This document shows positions 52,192-61,327 of a stretch of 64,000 nucleotides of DNA, piece by piece; the stretch's first letter is position 1; each line of letters begins with the position of its first letter. The translations under genes were made by a program, and so were the position numbers. The DNA is taken from assembly GCF_047468865.1 (NCBI RefSeq), contig NZ_JBLGTV010000004.1:1-64000 (forward strand), in the 5' to 3' direction. This DNA comes from Castellaniella hirudinis_A (lineage in GTDB: Bacteria; Pseudomonadota; Gammaproteobacteria; Burkholderiales; Burkholderiaceae_B). The notes under the pieces were generated by a model. The model was not told the origin of the DNA. It was given only the letters and a program-made list of their open reading frames with translations, and did not search any database.

Positions 52192-54306
52192 ATGCGAACT
52201 CCCTTGATTCCCACCCCCCTGGCTTTGGCCGCCGCCCTGTTGCTGGCCGGCGGCGGCAACGCGCTGGCCCAGGAAGTCAGCAGCCTGAAACCCATCACGG
52301 TCACCGGCGACGCCCAGGCCAGTCCGCTGGCCCCCAACGCCCAGGCCGAACAGCAGCGCCTGAGCCAGGTGCCCGGCGGCACCAACCTGATCCAGCCCCA
52401 GCAGGAAACCCGGCTGGCCACCCTGCGCGACGCGCTGGATTACCAGCCCGGCCTGGTGGTGCAGGAATTCTTCGGCGGGCTGGATCAACCGCGCCTGAAC
52501 ATCCGGGGCTCCGGCATCCAGAGCAACCCGGTCAATCGAGGCGTGCAACTGCTGCAGGACGGCCTGCCGCTGAACGAAGCGGACGGCTCGTTCGTCATCG
52601 GCTTTCTCGAACCCCGCAATGCCGACTACATCAGCGTGCGCCGGGGGGCCAACGCCCTGTCGCCTGCGGCCACCACGCTGGGAGGAGAACTGGACTTCCA
52701 ATCCCTGACCGGCACAAAAGGCGACGTGCTGCGCCTGGAAGGCGGCAGCTTCGGGCGCTTCGGCGCACAGGCCGCCAAGGGCTTCCAAGGGGAATCCTTC
52801 GACGGCCGCTTAAGCGTGACGCACGATAAATACGACGGCTACCGCCATCACTCCGGGTCGCGGCGCACCAGCGTGCAAGGCAATGTGGGGATTCTGGGCG
52901 ACCAGTTTGAAAACCGCACCTACCTGTCCTATGTGGATCTGGACGTGGACATCCCCTTTGTGGTGCCGCGCAGCATGATGGAAGCGGATCCGCGCGACGT
53001 GATCGGCGACGGCAGCACCGCCAGCCATCCGCTGAACGTGTATAAACGCGACCCGCATCGCACGTCCCGCCAGTTCCGGGTGGCCAACCGCACGTTCTGG
53101 GGAACCGAAGCCCTGAACAACACCTTCGGGGTCTACGCCCAGACCGTGGACGACACCTTCCAGGATCCCTTGAGCGTGACCGCCACCGACGGCATGACCT
53201 ACGGCGCGCAATGGCAGCTGTCCGGCAAATACCAGAACCTGGACTACCGCGTGGCGCTGGACTGGGCGCGCAGCGACATGGATCGCAAGCTGTACGTGGT
53301 CAACCCGGACAATGGTTCACGCTTGCGCCAGTTCGGCAACTACGACCTGCAGGCCGAAAACCGCAACGCCCTGCTGGGCTTCGCCTGGCACGTTTCGCCG
53401 CAGTGGTCGGTGGTGGGCAATGCCAAATTCTCTCAGGCCATCCGGGATGCGCGCGAGCGCGACAGCGGCAACCGCCTGAACCAGGATTGGCACTACATCA
53501 GCCCCACCCTGGGTCTGGTCTGGAAACCGGCCGAGGATCAGCGTTTCTTCGTGAATGTCAGCCGCAGCAACGAAGCCCCCACCTACTGGGAAATCGTCAA
53601 TGGCAGCGTCACCCCCCGGCCCAGCGCGGCCATGCCCATCCCGGCCAGCACCAGCCTGAGCGAACTGAAGCTGCAGCGCGCCGACACCGTGGAAATCGGC
53701 GGGGAAGGCCGCCTGGGCAGCGGCGCCTATGCCCCGCAATGGGCCTTGGCGCTGTACCACAGCGACGTCAAGAACGAACTGATGTCGGTCAGCACCGCCA
53801 ACGGCACGGCGGCCGGCACCTACAACTACCAAGGCGGCACCCGCCACCAAGGGCTGGAGCTGGGCCTGCGCGGCAGCCTGCCCGCCTTTGGCGACACGGC
53901 CACTCTGGACTACCGCATCGCCTATACCTTCAGCGATTTCCGCTTCAAGAGCGGCGAATACGCGGGCAATCGCATCGCCGGGGTGCCGCGCCACCTGATC
54001 AGCGCCGAAATCCTGTACAACAACGGCGGCCTACGCATCGGCCCCAATGTGCGCTGGATGCCGGCGGCCACGGAAACCAACCACGCCAACACCCCCGGCA
54101 CCCAGCAAGACAGCTATGCCCTGCTGGGCTTCAAGGCGGACTACCGCATCGACAAGCACTGGCAGGCCTATGTGCAGGCGGACAACCTGACCAACAAGAC
54201 CTACGCCAGCGCCTTCGTCATCCGCAATACGGCGGGCCCGGCCGATCCGACCTTCCTGCCCGGCAATGGCCGCAGCATCACGGCGGGGGCCAGCTACCGG
54301 TTCTGA
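52192..54306 (+). CDS. TonB-dependent outer-membrane receptor without STN domain
   Basis: This receptor has 704 residues and a signal peptide ending NALAQEVSS. A TonB box-like KPITVTGDA lies near residue 33. The plug domain (about 55-170) contains LATLRDALDYQPGLVVQEFF and INIRGSGIQSNPVN-like sequence; the barrel ends at YRF. There is no STN domain and no FecIR pair next to it, so regulation is likely direct through Fur. It closes the operon with the ABC importer genes; together they form a two-membrane uptake route for an unknown compound. The ATG at 52192 has CAGGTATCCCG upstream. Confidence 0.9.
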   Translation: MRTPLIPTPLALAAALLLAGGGNALAQEVSSLKPITVTGDAQASPLAPNAQAEQQRLSQVPGGTNLIQPQQETRLATLRDALDYQPGLVVQEFFGGLDQPRLNIRGSGIQSNPVNRGVQLLQDGLPLNEADGSFVIGFLEPRNADYISVRRGANALSPAATTLGGELDFQSLTGTKGDVLRLEGGSFGRFGAQAAKGFQGESFDGRLSVTHDKYDGYRHHSGSRRTSVQGNVGILGDQFENRTYLSYVDLDVDIPFVVPRSMMEADPRDVIGDGSTASHPLNVYKRDPHRTSRQFRVANRTFWGTEALNNTFGVYAQTVDDTFQDPLSVTATDGMTYGAQWQLSGKYQNLDYRVALDWARSDMDRKLYVVNPDNGSRLRQFGNYDLQAENRNALLGFAWHVSPQWSVVGNAKFSQAIRDARERDSGNRLNQDWHYISPTLGLVWKPAEDQRFFVNVSRSNEAPTYWEIVNGSVTPRPSAAMPIPASTSLSELKLQRADTVEIGGEGRLGSGAYAPQWALALYHSDVKNELMSVSTANGTAAGTYNYQGGTRHQGLELGLRGSLPAFGDTATLDYRIAYTFSDFRFKSGEYAGNRIAGVPRHLISAEILYNNGGLRIGPNVRWMPAATETNHANTPGTQQDSYALLGFKADYRIDKHWQAYVQADNLTNKTYASAFVIRNTAGPADPTFLPGNGRSITAGASYRF

Positions 54307-54314
54307 CCCCGCCG

Positions 54315-54353
54315 CGCCTGGCCCGGCCGGCGGGAACACGGCCGGGCCGGGCG
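54315..54353 (+). terminator. Hairpin after the TonB receptor gene
   Basis: CGCCTGGCCCGGCC (54315-54328) pairs with GGCCGGGCCGGGCG (54340-54353) with one U-G wobble, around an 11-base loop. It is nine bp after the receptor stop and should end the operon, although no T-run follows. Confidence 0.6.
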
Positions 54354-54463
54354 GAATATGAAAATTCCCATGGGCACCATACGAATCTGCGCATAATGCG
54401 CTTATGATAAGCGGTTGCCGGCCTCGGTCGGCGCCCACTCAACCCGATTTCGATGGAGCCCCC

Positions 54464-57313
54464 GTGAACCCTGCTGCCCAGCCCGACGTCATTTCCCCCT
54501 TGCGACAAGACATCCGATTACTGGGCAAGACGCTGGGTGAAGTCATCCGCGAGTGCGAAGGGCGGCCCGTCTACGACGTCATCGAAAAACTGCGGCGCGC
54601 CGCCGTCAAGTTCCGCCGCGAAGGCCAGGACAGCGACGGCCGCATGCTGGCGCGCCAGATTCGCCGGCTGGGCAACGGCGAGGCCAATTCCGTGGCCCGC
54701 GCCTTCAGCTATTTTCTGCACTTGTCGAACATCGCCGAAGACCGCGACCAGACCCGCCGCCAGCGCCGGCAATGGCAGGCCGAAGGCCCGGCCACGCCCG
54801 GCAGCCTGCGCCACGCCATCGACCTCCTGCAGGCCGAAGGCCTGACCGGGGCCAAAATCCGCCGGCACCTGGCCCAGGCCTGCATCGTGCCCGTCCTGAC
54901 GGCCCACCCCACCGAAGTCCAGCGCAAAAGCACCTTGGATCTGCACCAGGCCATCGCGCGCCACCTGCGCGGCATGGACCTGCCCCACGCGCCGCTGGAA
55001 GCCGCCCGCCAGCAAGAACGCCTGACCGGCCTGATCGCGGCGCTGTGGCAAACCCGCATGCTGCGCCAGACCAAGCTGACCGTGCTGGACGAAATCGACA
55101 ACGCGCTGTCGTACTACACCAGCACGTTCTTCAGCACCCTGCCCCAGCTGCATCTGGACATGGGGGCCCTGCTGCGCAAACCGCCCAAAAACCCGTTCGA
55201 CGTGGACAATACCCCGCTGCCGCCCTTCGTCCACATGGGCAGTTGGATCGGCGGCGACCGCGACGGCAACCCCAACGTCAACGCCGGCACCCTGGAACAA
55301 GCCCTGGTGCGCCAATGCGCCCACGCCCTGCGCCACTACCTGACCGAAGTCCACGAGCTGGGGGCCGAACTCTCAGTCTCGCAGTCGCTGATGCAGGTCA
55401 GCCCGGCGCTGGCCGACCTGTCCGCCGGCAGCCAGGATCCCTCCGCCCACCGCCAGGACGAACCCTACCGGCGCGCCTGCATCCACATCTATGCGCGGCT
55501 GGCCGCCACCGCCATCGCCCTGACCGGCCGGCGGCTGGCCCGCCGCAATACCTACGCAGCCCCCGCCTACGACACGGCGGCCGATCTGGCCGCCGATCTG
55601 CGCACAGTGGCCGAATCGCTGGACACCCACCACGGGGCCCTGGTGGGTCGCCTGCGCCTTAGCCACCTGTGCCAGGCGGTGGAAATCTTCGGCTTCCACC
55701 TGGCCACGGTCGACCTGCGGCAAAGCTCGGACGTGCACGAACGCGTGCTGGACGAACTGATGCGCCAAGCCCACGTCACCCTGGACGGCCAGGCGGTGCA
55801 ATACGCCCAGCTGTCGGAAGAAGACCGCGTGCGCGTCCTGCGCCAGGAACTGCACGAACCCCGCCCCCTGGCCTCGCCCTGGGTGGACTATTCCGAAGAA
55901 ACCACCAAAGAGCTCGCCATCCTGCGCATGGCGGCCGACTGCCGCCGCCGTTTCGGCGACGCGGCCATCCGCCAATCCATCGTGTCGCATACGGAAACCC
56001 TCAGCGACCTGCTGGAGGTGCTGATCCTGCAACAGGAAACCGGCCTGATTGCCCCCACGGTCAACAAGGCCCGCCCCCAGGAAGGGCTGATGGTGGTGCC
56101 GCTGTTCGAGACCATTCCCGACCTGGAGCGCGGAGCCGACATCATGGACGCCTGGCTGTCGCTGCCCGAAGTCGCCAGCCGGGTGCGGCAGGTGCAGCAC
56201 GGCATCCAGGAGGTCATGCTGGGGTATTCCGACAGCAACAAGGACGGCGGCTACCTGACGTCGCACTGGTCCCTGTACCAGGCCGAGCGCCGCCTGGTGG
56301 AGGTCTTTCGCAAGCATCGCACCCGCCTGCGCCTGTTCCACGGGCGCGGCGGCTCGGTGGGCCGGGGCGGCGGCCCCAGCTACGACTCCATCGTGGCGCA
56401 GCCGCCGGGCACGGTCAACAACCAGATCCGCCTGACCGAGCAAGGCGAAATCATCCAAAGCCGCTACAAAGACGTCGAGGTGGGCCGCTGGCACCTGGAT
56501 CTTTTCGTGGCCGCCACCCTGGAGGCCACGCTGGCGGGGGCGGCGGCCACCCGCACCGAAGACCGCCACGCCGCCGAATACGGCGAGGCCATGGCCTGGA
56601 TGTCGCAAACCGCCCAGCAGGCCTACCGCGACCTGGTCTACGGCACCGAAGGCTTTACGGAATACTTTTTTTCCTCCACCCCGATCCGCGAAATCGCCGG
56701 CCTGAACATCGGCTCGCGCCCCTCGTCGCGCAAAGCCCTGGAACGCATCGAAGACCTGCGCGCCATTCCCTGGTCGTTCTCATGGGCGCAGTGCCGCCTG
56801 CCGCTGCCCGGCTGGTACGGGGTGGGCGCGGCCCTGACGCAATACCTGGACGACGGCGGCCCGGATCACGCCCTGGATCGCGCCGCCCGTCTGCAGCGGC
56901 TGCGGGCCATGGCGCGCGACTGGCCGTTTTTCCGCACGCTGCTGTCCAATATGGAGCAAGTGCTGGCCAAGACCGACCTGGTCATCGGCCGGGCCTACGC
57001 CGAGCTGGTGGCGGACAAACCCCTGCGCAAGCAGATTTTTTCCCGCATCGAGGCCGAATTCCACGCCACGGTGCAGGTGTTCCGCGACATCACCGGGCAC
57101 GATCTGCTGGCCCACGATGCCCCGCTGCAAGCCGCGCTGGCTGAACGCTTCGCCTACATCGACCCCCTGAACCACCTGCAGGTCGAATTGCTGCGCCGCA
57201 TGCGCTCGGGGGCCGACTCGGCCCACCGCGCCAACGAACAGGAATCCCGCGACCAGCGCGCCATCCACATGACCATCAACGGCATCGCCGCCGGCCTCAG
57301 AAACTCGGGATGA
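54464..57313 (+). CDS. ppc: Phosphoenolpyruvate carboxylase
   Basis: This enzyme adds bicarbonate to phosphoenolpyruvate to make oxaloacetate, refilling the TCA cycle. The 949-residue protein has the catalytic His block LTAHPTEVQRKS near residue 146, GYSDSNKDGGYLTSHWSLYQ near residue 588, the glycine loop FHGRGGSVGRGGGP near residue 627 and IGSRPSSRK near residue 750. The C-terminus ends in a regular QxxGx-less form, MTINGIAAGLRNSG, with the usual Gly end. The GTG at 54464 has GGAG spaced correctly and is preferred over the ATG at 54404. Confidence 0.96.
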   Translation: MNPAAQPDVISPLRQDIRLLGKTLGEVIRECEGRPVYDVIEKLRRAAVKFRREGQDSDGRMLARQIRRLGNGEANSVARAFSYFLHLSNIAEDRDQTRRQRRQWQAEGPATPGSLRHAIDLLQAEGLTGAKIRRHLAQACIVPVLTAHPTEVQRKSTLDLHQAIARHLRGMDLPHAPLEAARQQERLTGLIAALWQTRMLRQTKLTVLDEIDNALSYYTSTFFSTLPQLHLDMGALLRKPPKNPFDVDNTPLPPFVHMGSWIGGDRDGNPNVNAGTLEQALVRQCAHALRHYLTEVHELGAELSVSQSLMQVSPALADLSAGSQDPSAHRQDEPYRRACIHIYARLAATAIALTGRRLARRNTYAAPAYDTAADLAADLRTVAESLDTHHGALVGRLRLSHLCQAVEIFGFHLATVDLRQSSDVHERVLDELMRQAHVTLDGQAVQYAQLSEEDRVRVLRQELHEPRPLASPWVDYSEETTKELAILRMAADCRRRFGDAAIRQSIVSHTETLSDLLEVLILQQETGLIAPTVNKARPQEGLMVVPLFETIPDLERGADIMDAWLSLPEVASRVRQVQHGIQEVMLGYSDSNKDGGYLTSHWSLYQAERRLVEVFRKHRTRLRLFHGRGGSVGRGGGPSYDSIVAQPPGTVNNQIRLTEQGEIIQSRYKDVEVGRWHLDLFVAATLEATLAGAAATRTEDRHAAEYGEAMAWMSQTAQQAYRDLVYGTEGFTEYFFSSTPIREIAGLNIGSRPSSRKALERIEDLRAIPWSFSWAQCRLPLPGWYGVGAALTQYLDDGGPDHALDRAARLQRLRAMARDWPFFRTLLSNMEQVLAKTDLVIGRAYAELVADKPLRKQIFSRIEAEFHATVQVFRDITGHDLLAHDAPLQAALAERFAYIDPLNHLQVELLRRMRSGADSAHRANEQESRDQRAIHMTINGIAAGLRNSG

Positions 57314-57322
57314 GATCGGACA

Positions 57323-57476
57323 CAGAACAGTCCTTGAGGACTGTTCTGCGCCGATCGAATCGGAGCGGCCTGCAGGCCGCGACGTGGGGGGCGCAACAAT
57401 TCTAAGCAACAAAACTCCCCCGCAGACTGTTCCGTGCCGATCGAATCGACGCCCCCCGCAAGCCGCGACGTAGGAC
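57323..57476. repeat. Stem-loops and imperfect 51-bp direct repeat between ppc and the uronate genes
   Basis: An 11-bp hairpin (57323-57333 with 57338-57348, loop TTGA) is followed by an imperfect direct repeat, 57340-57390 and 57426-57476, both holding GCCGATCGAATCG and CCGCGACGT. Copy 1 also has the perfect palindrome GCGGCCTGCAGGCCGC (57365-57380). It resembles a repetitive extragenic palindrome. No gene is present. Confidence 0.6.
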
Positions 57477-57484
57477 CGCCCCGC

Positions 57485-58315
57485 TTACTCCACCGGCTCA
57501 ACCGGCTCAACCGGATCAAACGGCCCCTGGGCGGTGAACACCCCGCCCTGCCAGATCATCAAAGGATCATCGGCAGCCGGCATCGGCTGCTGTTCGATCT
57601 GGTCGCGGAAGGCTTCGGAACTATCCTGCGGCCGATACCCCAGATGCGCGGCGCGCGCATTGTCCCACCACACGTTTTTGTTGTCGGACATGCCGAAGGC
57701 GATGGTGTGGCCGATGGCCGGCGTCAACAGGCCGCGGCGGATGAGCTCGGTCAGATCCCGGCTACTGAGCCAGGTGTGCATCATGCGGCGATCCTTGGGC
57801 TCGGGAAACGAAGACCCGATGCGGATGGTGAGGGTCTCGATGCCGTAGCGGTCGTGGTAGAAGCTGGCCATGCCTTCACCGTAGACCTTGGACAGGCCAT
57901 AGTAGCCATCCGGGCGCGTGGGCATGGCGGCATCCAGGCGGTCGGACTGGCGATAAAAGCCCACGGCATGCACGGAACTGGCGTAGATAACCCGGCGCAC
58001 GCCGTGGCGGCGGGCGGCTTCGTAGATATGGAACACGCCCTTGATATTGGCTTCGAGGATTTCCTCGAAGGGGCGTTCCACCGACACGCCGCCCATATGC
58101 ACGATGGCGTCGCACCCCCGCACCAATTCATCCACCGCCTGGCGGTCGGCCAGGTCGCACAAGTGGATTTCTTCGCCGGGCCGGGGCGCGCCCAGCGGCT
58201 GGACGTCGGACAGGCGCAGGACGGACGCCATGGGCTTGAGCGTTTCGCGCAGAACCCGGCCGATGCCGCCCGCGGCCCCCGTCAATAACAAACGTTGAAA
58301 TGCTTGATCAGTCAC
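57485..58315 (-). CDS. udh: Uronate dehydrogenase (NAD-dependent epimerase/dehydratase family)
   Basis: This enzyme oxidises D-glucuronate or D-galacturonate to the aldaro-lactone with NAD. The 276-residue SDR protein has the Rossmann motif TGAAGGIG near residue 12, the active-site YYGLSKVYGE (YxxxK) near residue 136 and the family markers GVSVERPFEEILEANIKGVF and SSFPEPKDRRMMHTWLS. AAGGAG lies seven bases before the GTG at 58315; an ATG at 58351 lacks such a site. The gene ends in repeated Pro-Val-Glu codons (VEPVEPVE). It heads the 3' end of a uronate pathway with lactonase, kdgD and gudD genes. Confidence 0.9.
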   Translation of the reverse strand: MTDQAFQRLLLTGAAGGIGRVLRETLKPMASVLRLSDVQPLGAPRPGEEIHLCDLADRQAVDELVRGCDAIVHMGGVSVERPFEEILEANIKGVFHIYEAARRHGVRRVIYASSVHAVGFYRQSDRLDAAMPTRPDGYYGLSKVYGEGMASFYHDRYGIETLTIRIGSSFPEPKDRRMMHTWLSSRDLTELIRRGLLTPAIGHTIAFGMSDNKNVWWDNARAAHLGYRPQDSSEAFRDQIEQQPMPAADDPLMIWQGGVFTAQGPFDPVEPVEPVE

Positions 58316-58378
58316 TGTGGTCTCCTTGTTGATGTCGCCGTTATCGTGCAATTTACCGTGGCATGCGCGTGAAACCGA

Positions 58379-59269
58379 TCAACCGGCATAGACGGGCTCC
58401 AACATGCCCCGCACCCCGGGGCGCAAGGCAAACAGCGCCCCATCCAGGGCGGTGGCGGGGGTGCCCGGCAAACGGATGGAGGTCACGAACAAAGTGTCCA
58501 GGTCAGGGCCGCCAAAGGCGCACATCGCGGGCTTGGCCACCGGCACTTTCAAACTGCGATCCAGCCGCCCATCCGGGGCATAGCGATGCACCAGCCCGGC
58601 ATCGTTGCCGCAGATCCAATAGCCGCCATCCACGTCCACCGCCGCCCCGTCGGGCCGCCCGCCCGGCAGGCGGTCGATGAACACGCGGCGGCGGCTGGGC
58701 ACCCCATCGTCGGGATCGAAATCAAACGCCCAGACCGTCTGCCGGCTGGCATGCGAGTCCGACAGATACATGGTGCGGCCATCGGGACTGAAACCCAGCC
58801 CGTTGGGCGTGATCAGGCCGTCCAGCACGACATCCAGGCGGGCGGCCGCCGCCGGGCCGGCCAGGCGGTACAGCGCCCCCGCCGCCCGGGCCTGGGGATT
58901 GTCCGACAGCATGGATCCCACCCAGAAGCGGCCCTGGCGATCACAGCGGCCATCGTTGAACCGCATGCCCGCCAGGGGATGCCGCACCGGCGCCAGCAAA
59001 TCCAGGCCCAGCCGCTGATCCGCCCGGGGCCGCAGCCGATAGACGCCCGCCTCCGCGGCCCCCAGCCAGGCGCCATCGGGCAAGCGCGCCAGGCAGGCCA
59101 GTTGCTGGCCCGCCCGCCAACTGCAGTGCTGGCCGTCAGCCAGCCGCCAGCGATGCAGCAGGCCGGCGGGGATGTCCACCCAGTACAAAGCTTGTTCGGC
59201 GGCATGCCAGACCGGGCTTTCTCCGGTCTGATCCCGCAGGTGCACGACGAGTTCGGCGGCGCAGGCCAT
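58379..59269 (-). CDS. SMP-30/gluconolactonase-family lactonase
   Basis: This lactonase opens the sugar-acid lactone produced by uronate dehydrogenase. The 296-residue beta-propeller protein has a metal-binding Glu17 in GESPVWH, the block RFNDGRCDRQGRFWVGSM near residue 102, PNGLGFSPDGRTMYLSDS near residue 153 and DGAAVDVDGGYW near 208, which supply the usual Asn and Asp ligands. Galactaro- or glucaro-lactone is the likely substrate given its neighbours. The start is 18 bp from the kdgD stop. Confidence 0.88.
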   Translation of the reverse strand: MACAAELVVHLRDQTGESPVWHAAEQALYWVDIPAGLLHRWRLADGQHCSWRAGQQLACLARLPDGAWLGAAEAGVYRLRPRADQRLGLDLLAPVRHPLAGMRFNDGRCDRQGRFWVGSMLSDNPQARAAGALYRLAGPAAAARLDVVLDGLITPNGLGFSPDGRTMYLSDSHASRQTVWAFDFDPDDGVPSRRRVFIDRLPGGRPDGAAVDVDGGYWICGNDAGLVHRYAPDGRLDRSLKVPVAKPAMCAFGGPDLDTLFVTSIRLPGTPATALDGALFALRPGVRGMLEPVYAG

Positions 59270-59287
59270 GGCGGTCTCCGGGCGGGC

Positions 59288-60199
59288 TCAGGCCGGCAGG
59301 GCTTCGATGAGCGCGCGCAGTTCGGCCGCTTCCTCGGGCTGCAGATCGACCAGGGGGGCGCGCACCGGCCCGGCGGAATGACCGACCAGGCGGGCGCCCG
59401 CCTTGACGATACTGACGGCATAGCCCGCCTTGCGATTGCGGATTTCTAGCAGGGGCAGAAAGAAAGTGTCCAGCAGATGGCTGATGGTGGCGTCGTCGCC
59501 CGCCTTGACGGCTTCGTAGAATTTCATGGCGGTGGCGGGGATGAAGTTGAAGACGGCCGAAGAATAAACGGGCACCCCCAGCGCGCGATAGGCCTGGGCG
59601 AAGACTTCGGCCGTGGGCAGGCCGCCCAGGTAGGCCAGGCGGTCGCCCAGGCGGCGGCGCACCCGCACCATGTTTTCGATGTCGCCCACGCCGTCCTTGA
59701 AGCCGATCAGGTTGGGGCAGGTATCGGCCAAGTGCTCCAGCACATCGGCCGACAGGCGGCATTGGCCCCGGTTGTACAGCACCACGCCGATATCGACCGA
59801 GCGACAGACCTGCTTGACGTGCTCGGCAATGCCGTCTTGCGGGGCTTCGGTCAAGTAGTGCGGCATCAGCAGCAGGCCCGCGGCGCCCTGGCGCTGGGCT
59901 TCCTGGGCGAAAGCGATGGCGGTGCGCGTGGGGCCGCCCGCCCCGGCCAGGATCGGGGTGTGGCCTTCGCAGGTCTTGACGGCGGTTTGCACGACCCGGG
60001 CATAGTCTTCCAGGGTCAGGGAAAAATACTCGCCCGTGCCGCCGGCGGCAAACAATGCGCGCGCGCCGAAAGGCATCAACCATTCCAGGCGCGCCTGATA
60101 GCCCCGGGCGTTGAAATCGCCGTGGGCGTCGAAGTCGGTGACGGGAAAGGACAGCAGCCCGTCGTTCATGATGTTTTTCAGTGTTTGGTGCGAGATCAT
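59288..60199 (-). CDS. kdgD: 5-dehydro-4-deoxyglucarate dehydratase
   Basis: This enzyme dehydrates and decarboxylates 5-keto-4-deoxyglucarate to alpha-ketoglutarate semialdehyde. The 303-residue protein of the DapA family has the carboxylate-binding GGTGEYFSLT near residue 53, the Tyr in GVVLYNRGQ near residue 138 and the Schiff-base Lys in LIGFKDGVGD near residue 170. GAGGACACAC precedes the ATG at 60199. An operator-like site lies 52 bp upstream. The semialdehyde dehydrogenase needed next is not in the window. Confidence 0.93.
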   Translation of the reverse strand: MISHQTLKNIMNDGLLSFPVTDFDAHGDFNARGYQARLEWLMPFGARALFAAGGTGEYFSLTLEDYARVVQTAVKTCEGHTPILAGAGGPTRTAIAFAQEAQRQGAAGLLLMPHYLTEAPQDGIAEHVKQVCRSVDIGVVLYNRGQCRLSADVLEHLADTCPNLIGFKDGVGDIENMVRVRRRLGDRLAYLGGLPTAEVFAQAYRALGVPVYSSAVFNFIPATAMKFYEAVKAGDDATISHLLDTFFLPLLEIRNRKAGYAVSIVKAGARLVGHSAGPVRAPLVDLQPEEAAELRALIEALPA

Positions 60200-60250
60200 G
60201 TGTGTCCTCAGTCAGCGATGTCGCGGGGCCATTCCCACGCTTTTTATCTA

Positions 60251-60270
60251 GTTATACGTCATCATACAAC
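60251..60270. promoter_or_regulatory. Operator-like site A, upstream of kdgD
   Basis: GTTATACGTCATCATACAAC reads on the opposite strand as GTTGTATGATGACGTATAAC, matching site D (62842-62861) at 17 of 20 positions. It lies upstream of kdgD and is likely bound by the GntR-type regulator encoded at 60.5-61.3 kb. Confidence 0.6.
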
Positions 60271-60463
60271 ATAGCCTGAACGAATGCAAGACTTCTTCGA
60301 CTGCCGCGCCAACGGCGTCCATTCGGCGCGGAAAAATGAAATATCAGAATATGGCGCCGACAACCACGGTGATTTTTCCCGTTTTCGCATGAAAAGGCGG
60401 CACGACGCCACCCGCTTCGGCGCGGCGGCAAACTGCCGGGCGGCAGGCGCAAGATTCAAATGC

Positions 60464-60483
60464 GTTATACGATGACGACGAAT
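60464..60483. promoter_or_regulatory. Operator-like site B, between kdgD and the GntR-type gene
   Basis: GTTATACGATGACGACGAAT shares the first twelve positions with the palindrome of site D apart from one change, but the right arm is poor. It is in the 310-bp gap (60200-60509), which shows no gene. Confidence 0.4.
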
Positions 60484-60509
60484 GCGCCCACAGCATCAAG
60501 CCAGCAGCG

Positions 60510-61250
60510 TCAACCTTGCCGCGACACCGCCTCCTGCGCCCGCCGCAGGCGTTCGCGGCTATTGGCCAAGTGCGTGCGCATGGCCGCGCGCGCCGCATCG
60601 GAATCCTTGCGGACAATGGCGTTGAAGATGTCTTCGTGTTCCAGGTGCACCCTTTCGAGATAGCGGGTGCGGTCGCCTTCTTCTTGGGCGATGGCGGCGG
60701 AATCCACCCGGGTGCGCGGGATGATGGCCCGCCCCAGCTGCTTCAGGATGTCGTGAAAATAGCGATTGCCCGTGGCGGAGGCCACCAGCAGGTGGAAGGC
60801 CACGTCCGAGACCACGGCATTGCCCGTCTTTTTTTGCACATGCCGCGAGAAATCGTCCAGAATGCCGCGCAACTGCTGCACCTGGGCATCGGTGCGCCGC
60901 TGGGCCGCCAGGCCGGCGGCTTCGGTTTCCAGGCTGATGCGCAGTTCGAGGATCGCCATGACATCCAGCATGGTCAGGATGTTTTCAGTGCGGATGCGCA
61001 GCTGTTGTTCGTTTTGGGGTTCGAGCAGGAACGTGCCGATGCCATGGCGGGTTTCGACCAGGCCGGCGGCCTGCAGGCGGGAAATCGCCTCGCGGATGAC
61101 GGTGCGGCTGACCCCGAAGGATTCCATGAGCGCGGATTCGGTGGGCAGTTTCTCGCCCACGTGGAATTCGCCCTGGCGGATACGCTCGGAGAGCGCCGTC
61201 ACCACATTCTGGGTCAGACTACGAGAGCGTCGGGCGGGTGCGGTGGCCAT
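60510..61250 (-). CDS. GntR/FCD-family regulator of the uronate genes
   Basis: The 246-residue regulator has a winged helix (KLPTESALMESFGVSRTVIR, continuing EAISRLQAAG) and an FCD effector domain (about 95-235) with Asp and His metal ligands in DVAFHLLVASATGNRYF. It lies between kdgD and the dehydratase gene, the usual place for a GudR/UxuR-type regulator. I prefer the ATG at 61250 (MATAPARR) over the one five codons earlier. The effector is probably a uronate or aldarate; operator-like sites flank the cluster. Confidence 0.88.
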   Translation of the reverse strand: MATAPARRSRSLTQNVVTALSERIRQGEFHVGEKLPTESALMESFGVSRTVIREAISRLQAAGLVETRHGIGTFLLEPQNEQQLRIRTENILTMLDVMAILELRISLETEAAGLAAQRRTDAQVQQLRGILDDFSRHVQKKTGNAVVSDVAFHLLVASATGNRYFHDILKQLGRAIIPRTRVDSAAIAQEEGDRTRYLERVHLEHEDIFNAIVRKDSDAARAAMRTHLANSRERLRRAQEAVSRQG

Positions 61251-61327
61251 GGCGATCACTTTCATCCAAGGGTTAGAGAGCTGTCATCATACTTCAAGCC
61301 ATGCCGCCCGGGCCCGACGGCATCGCG

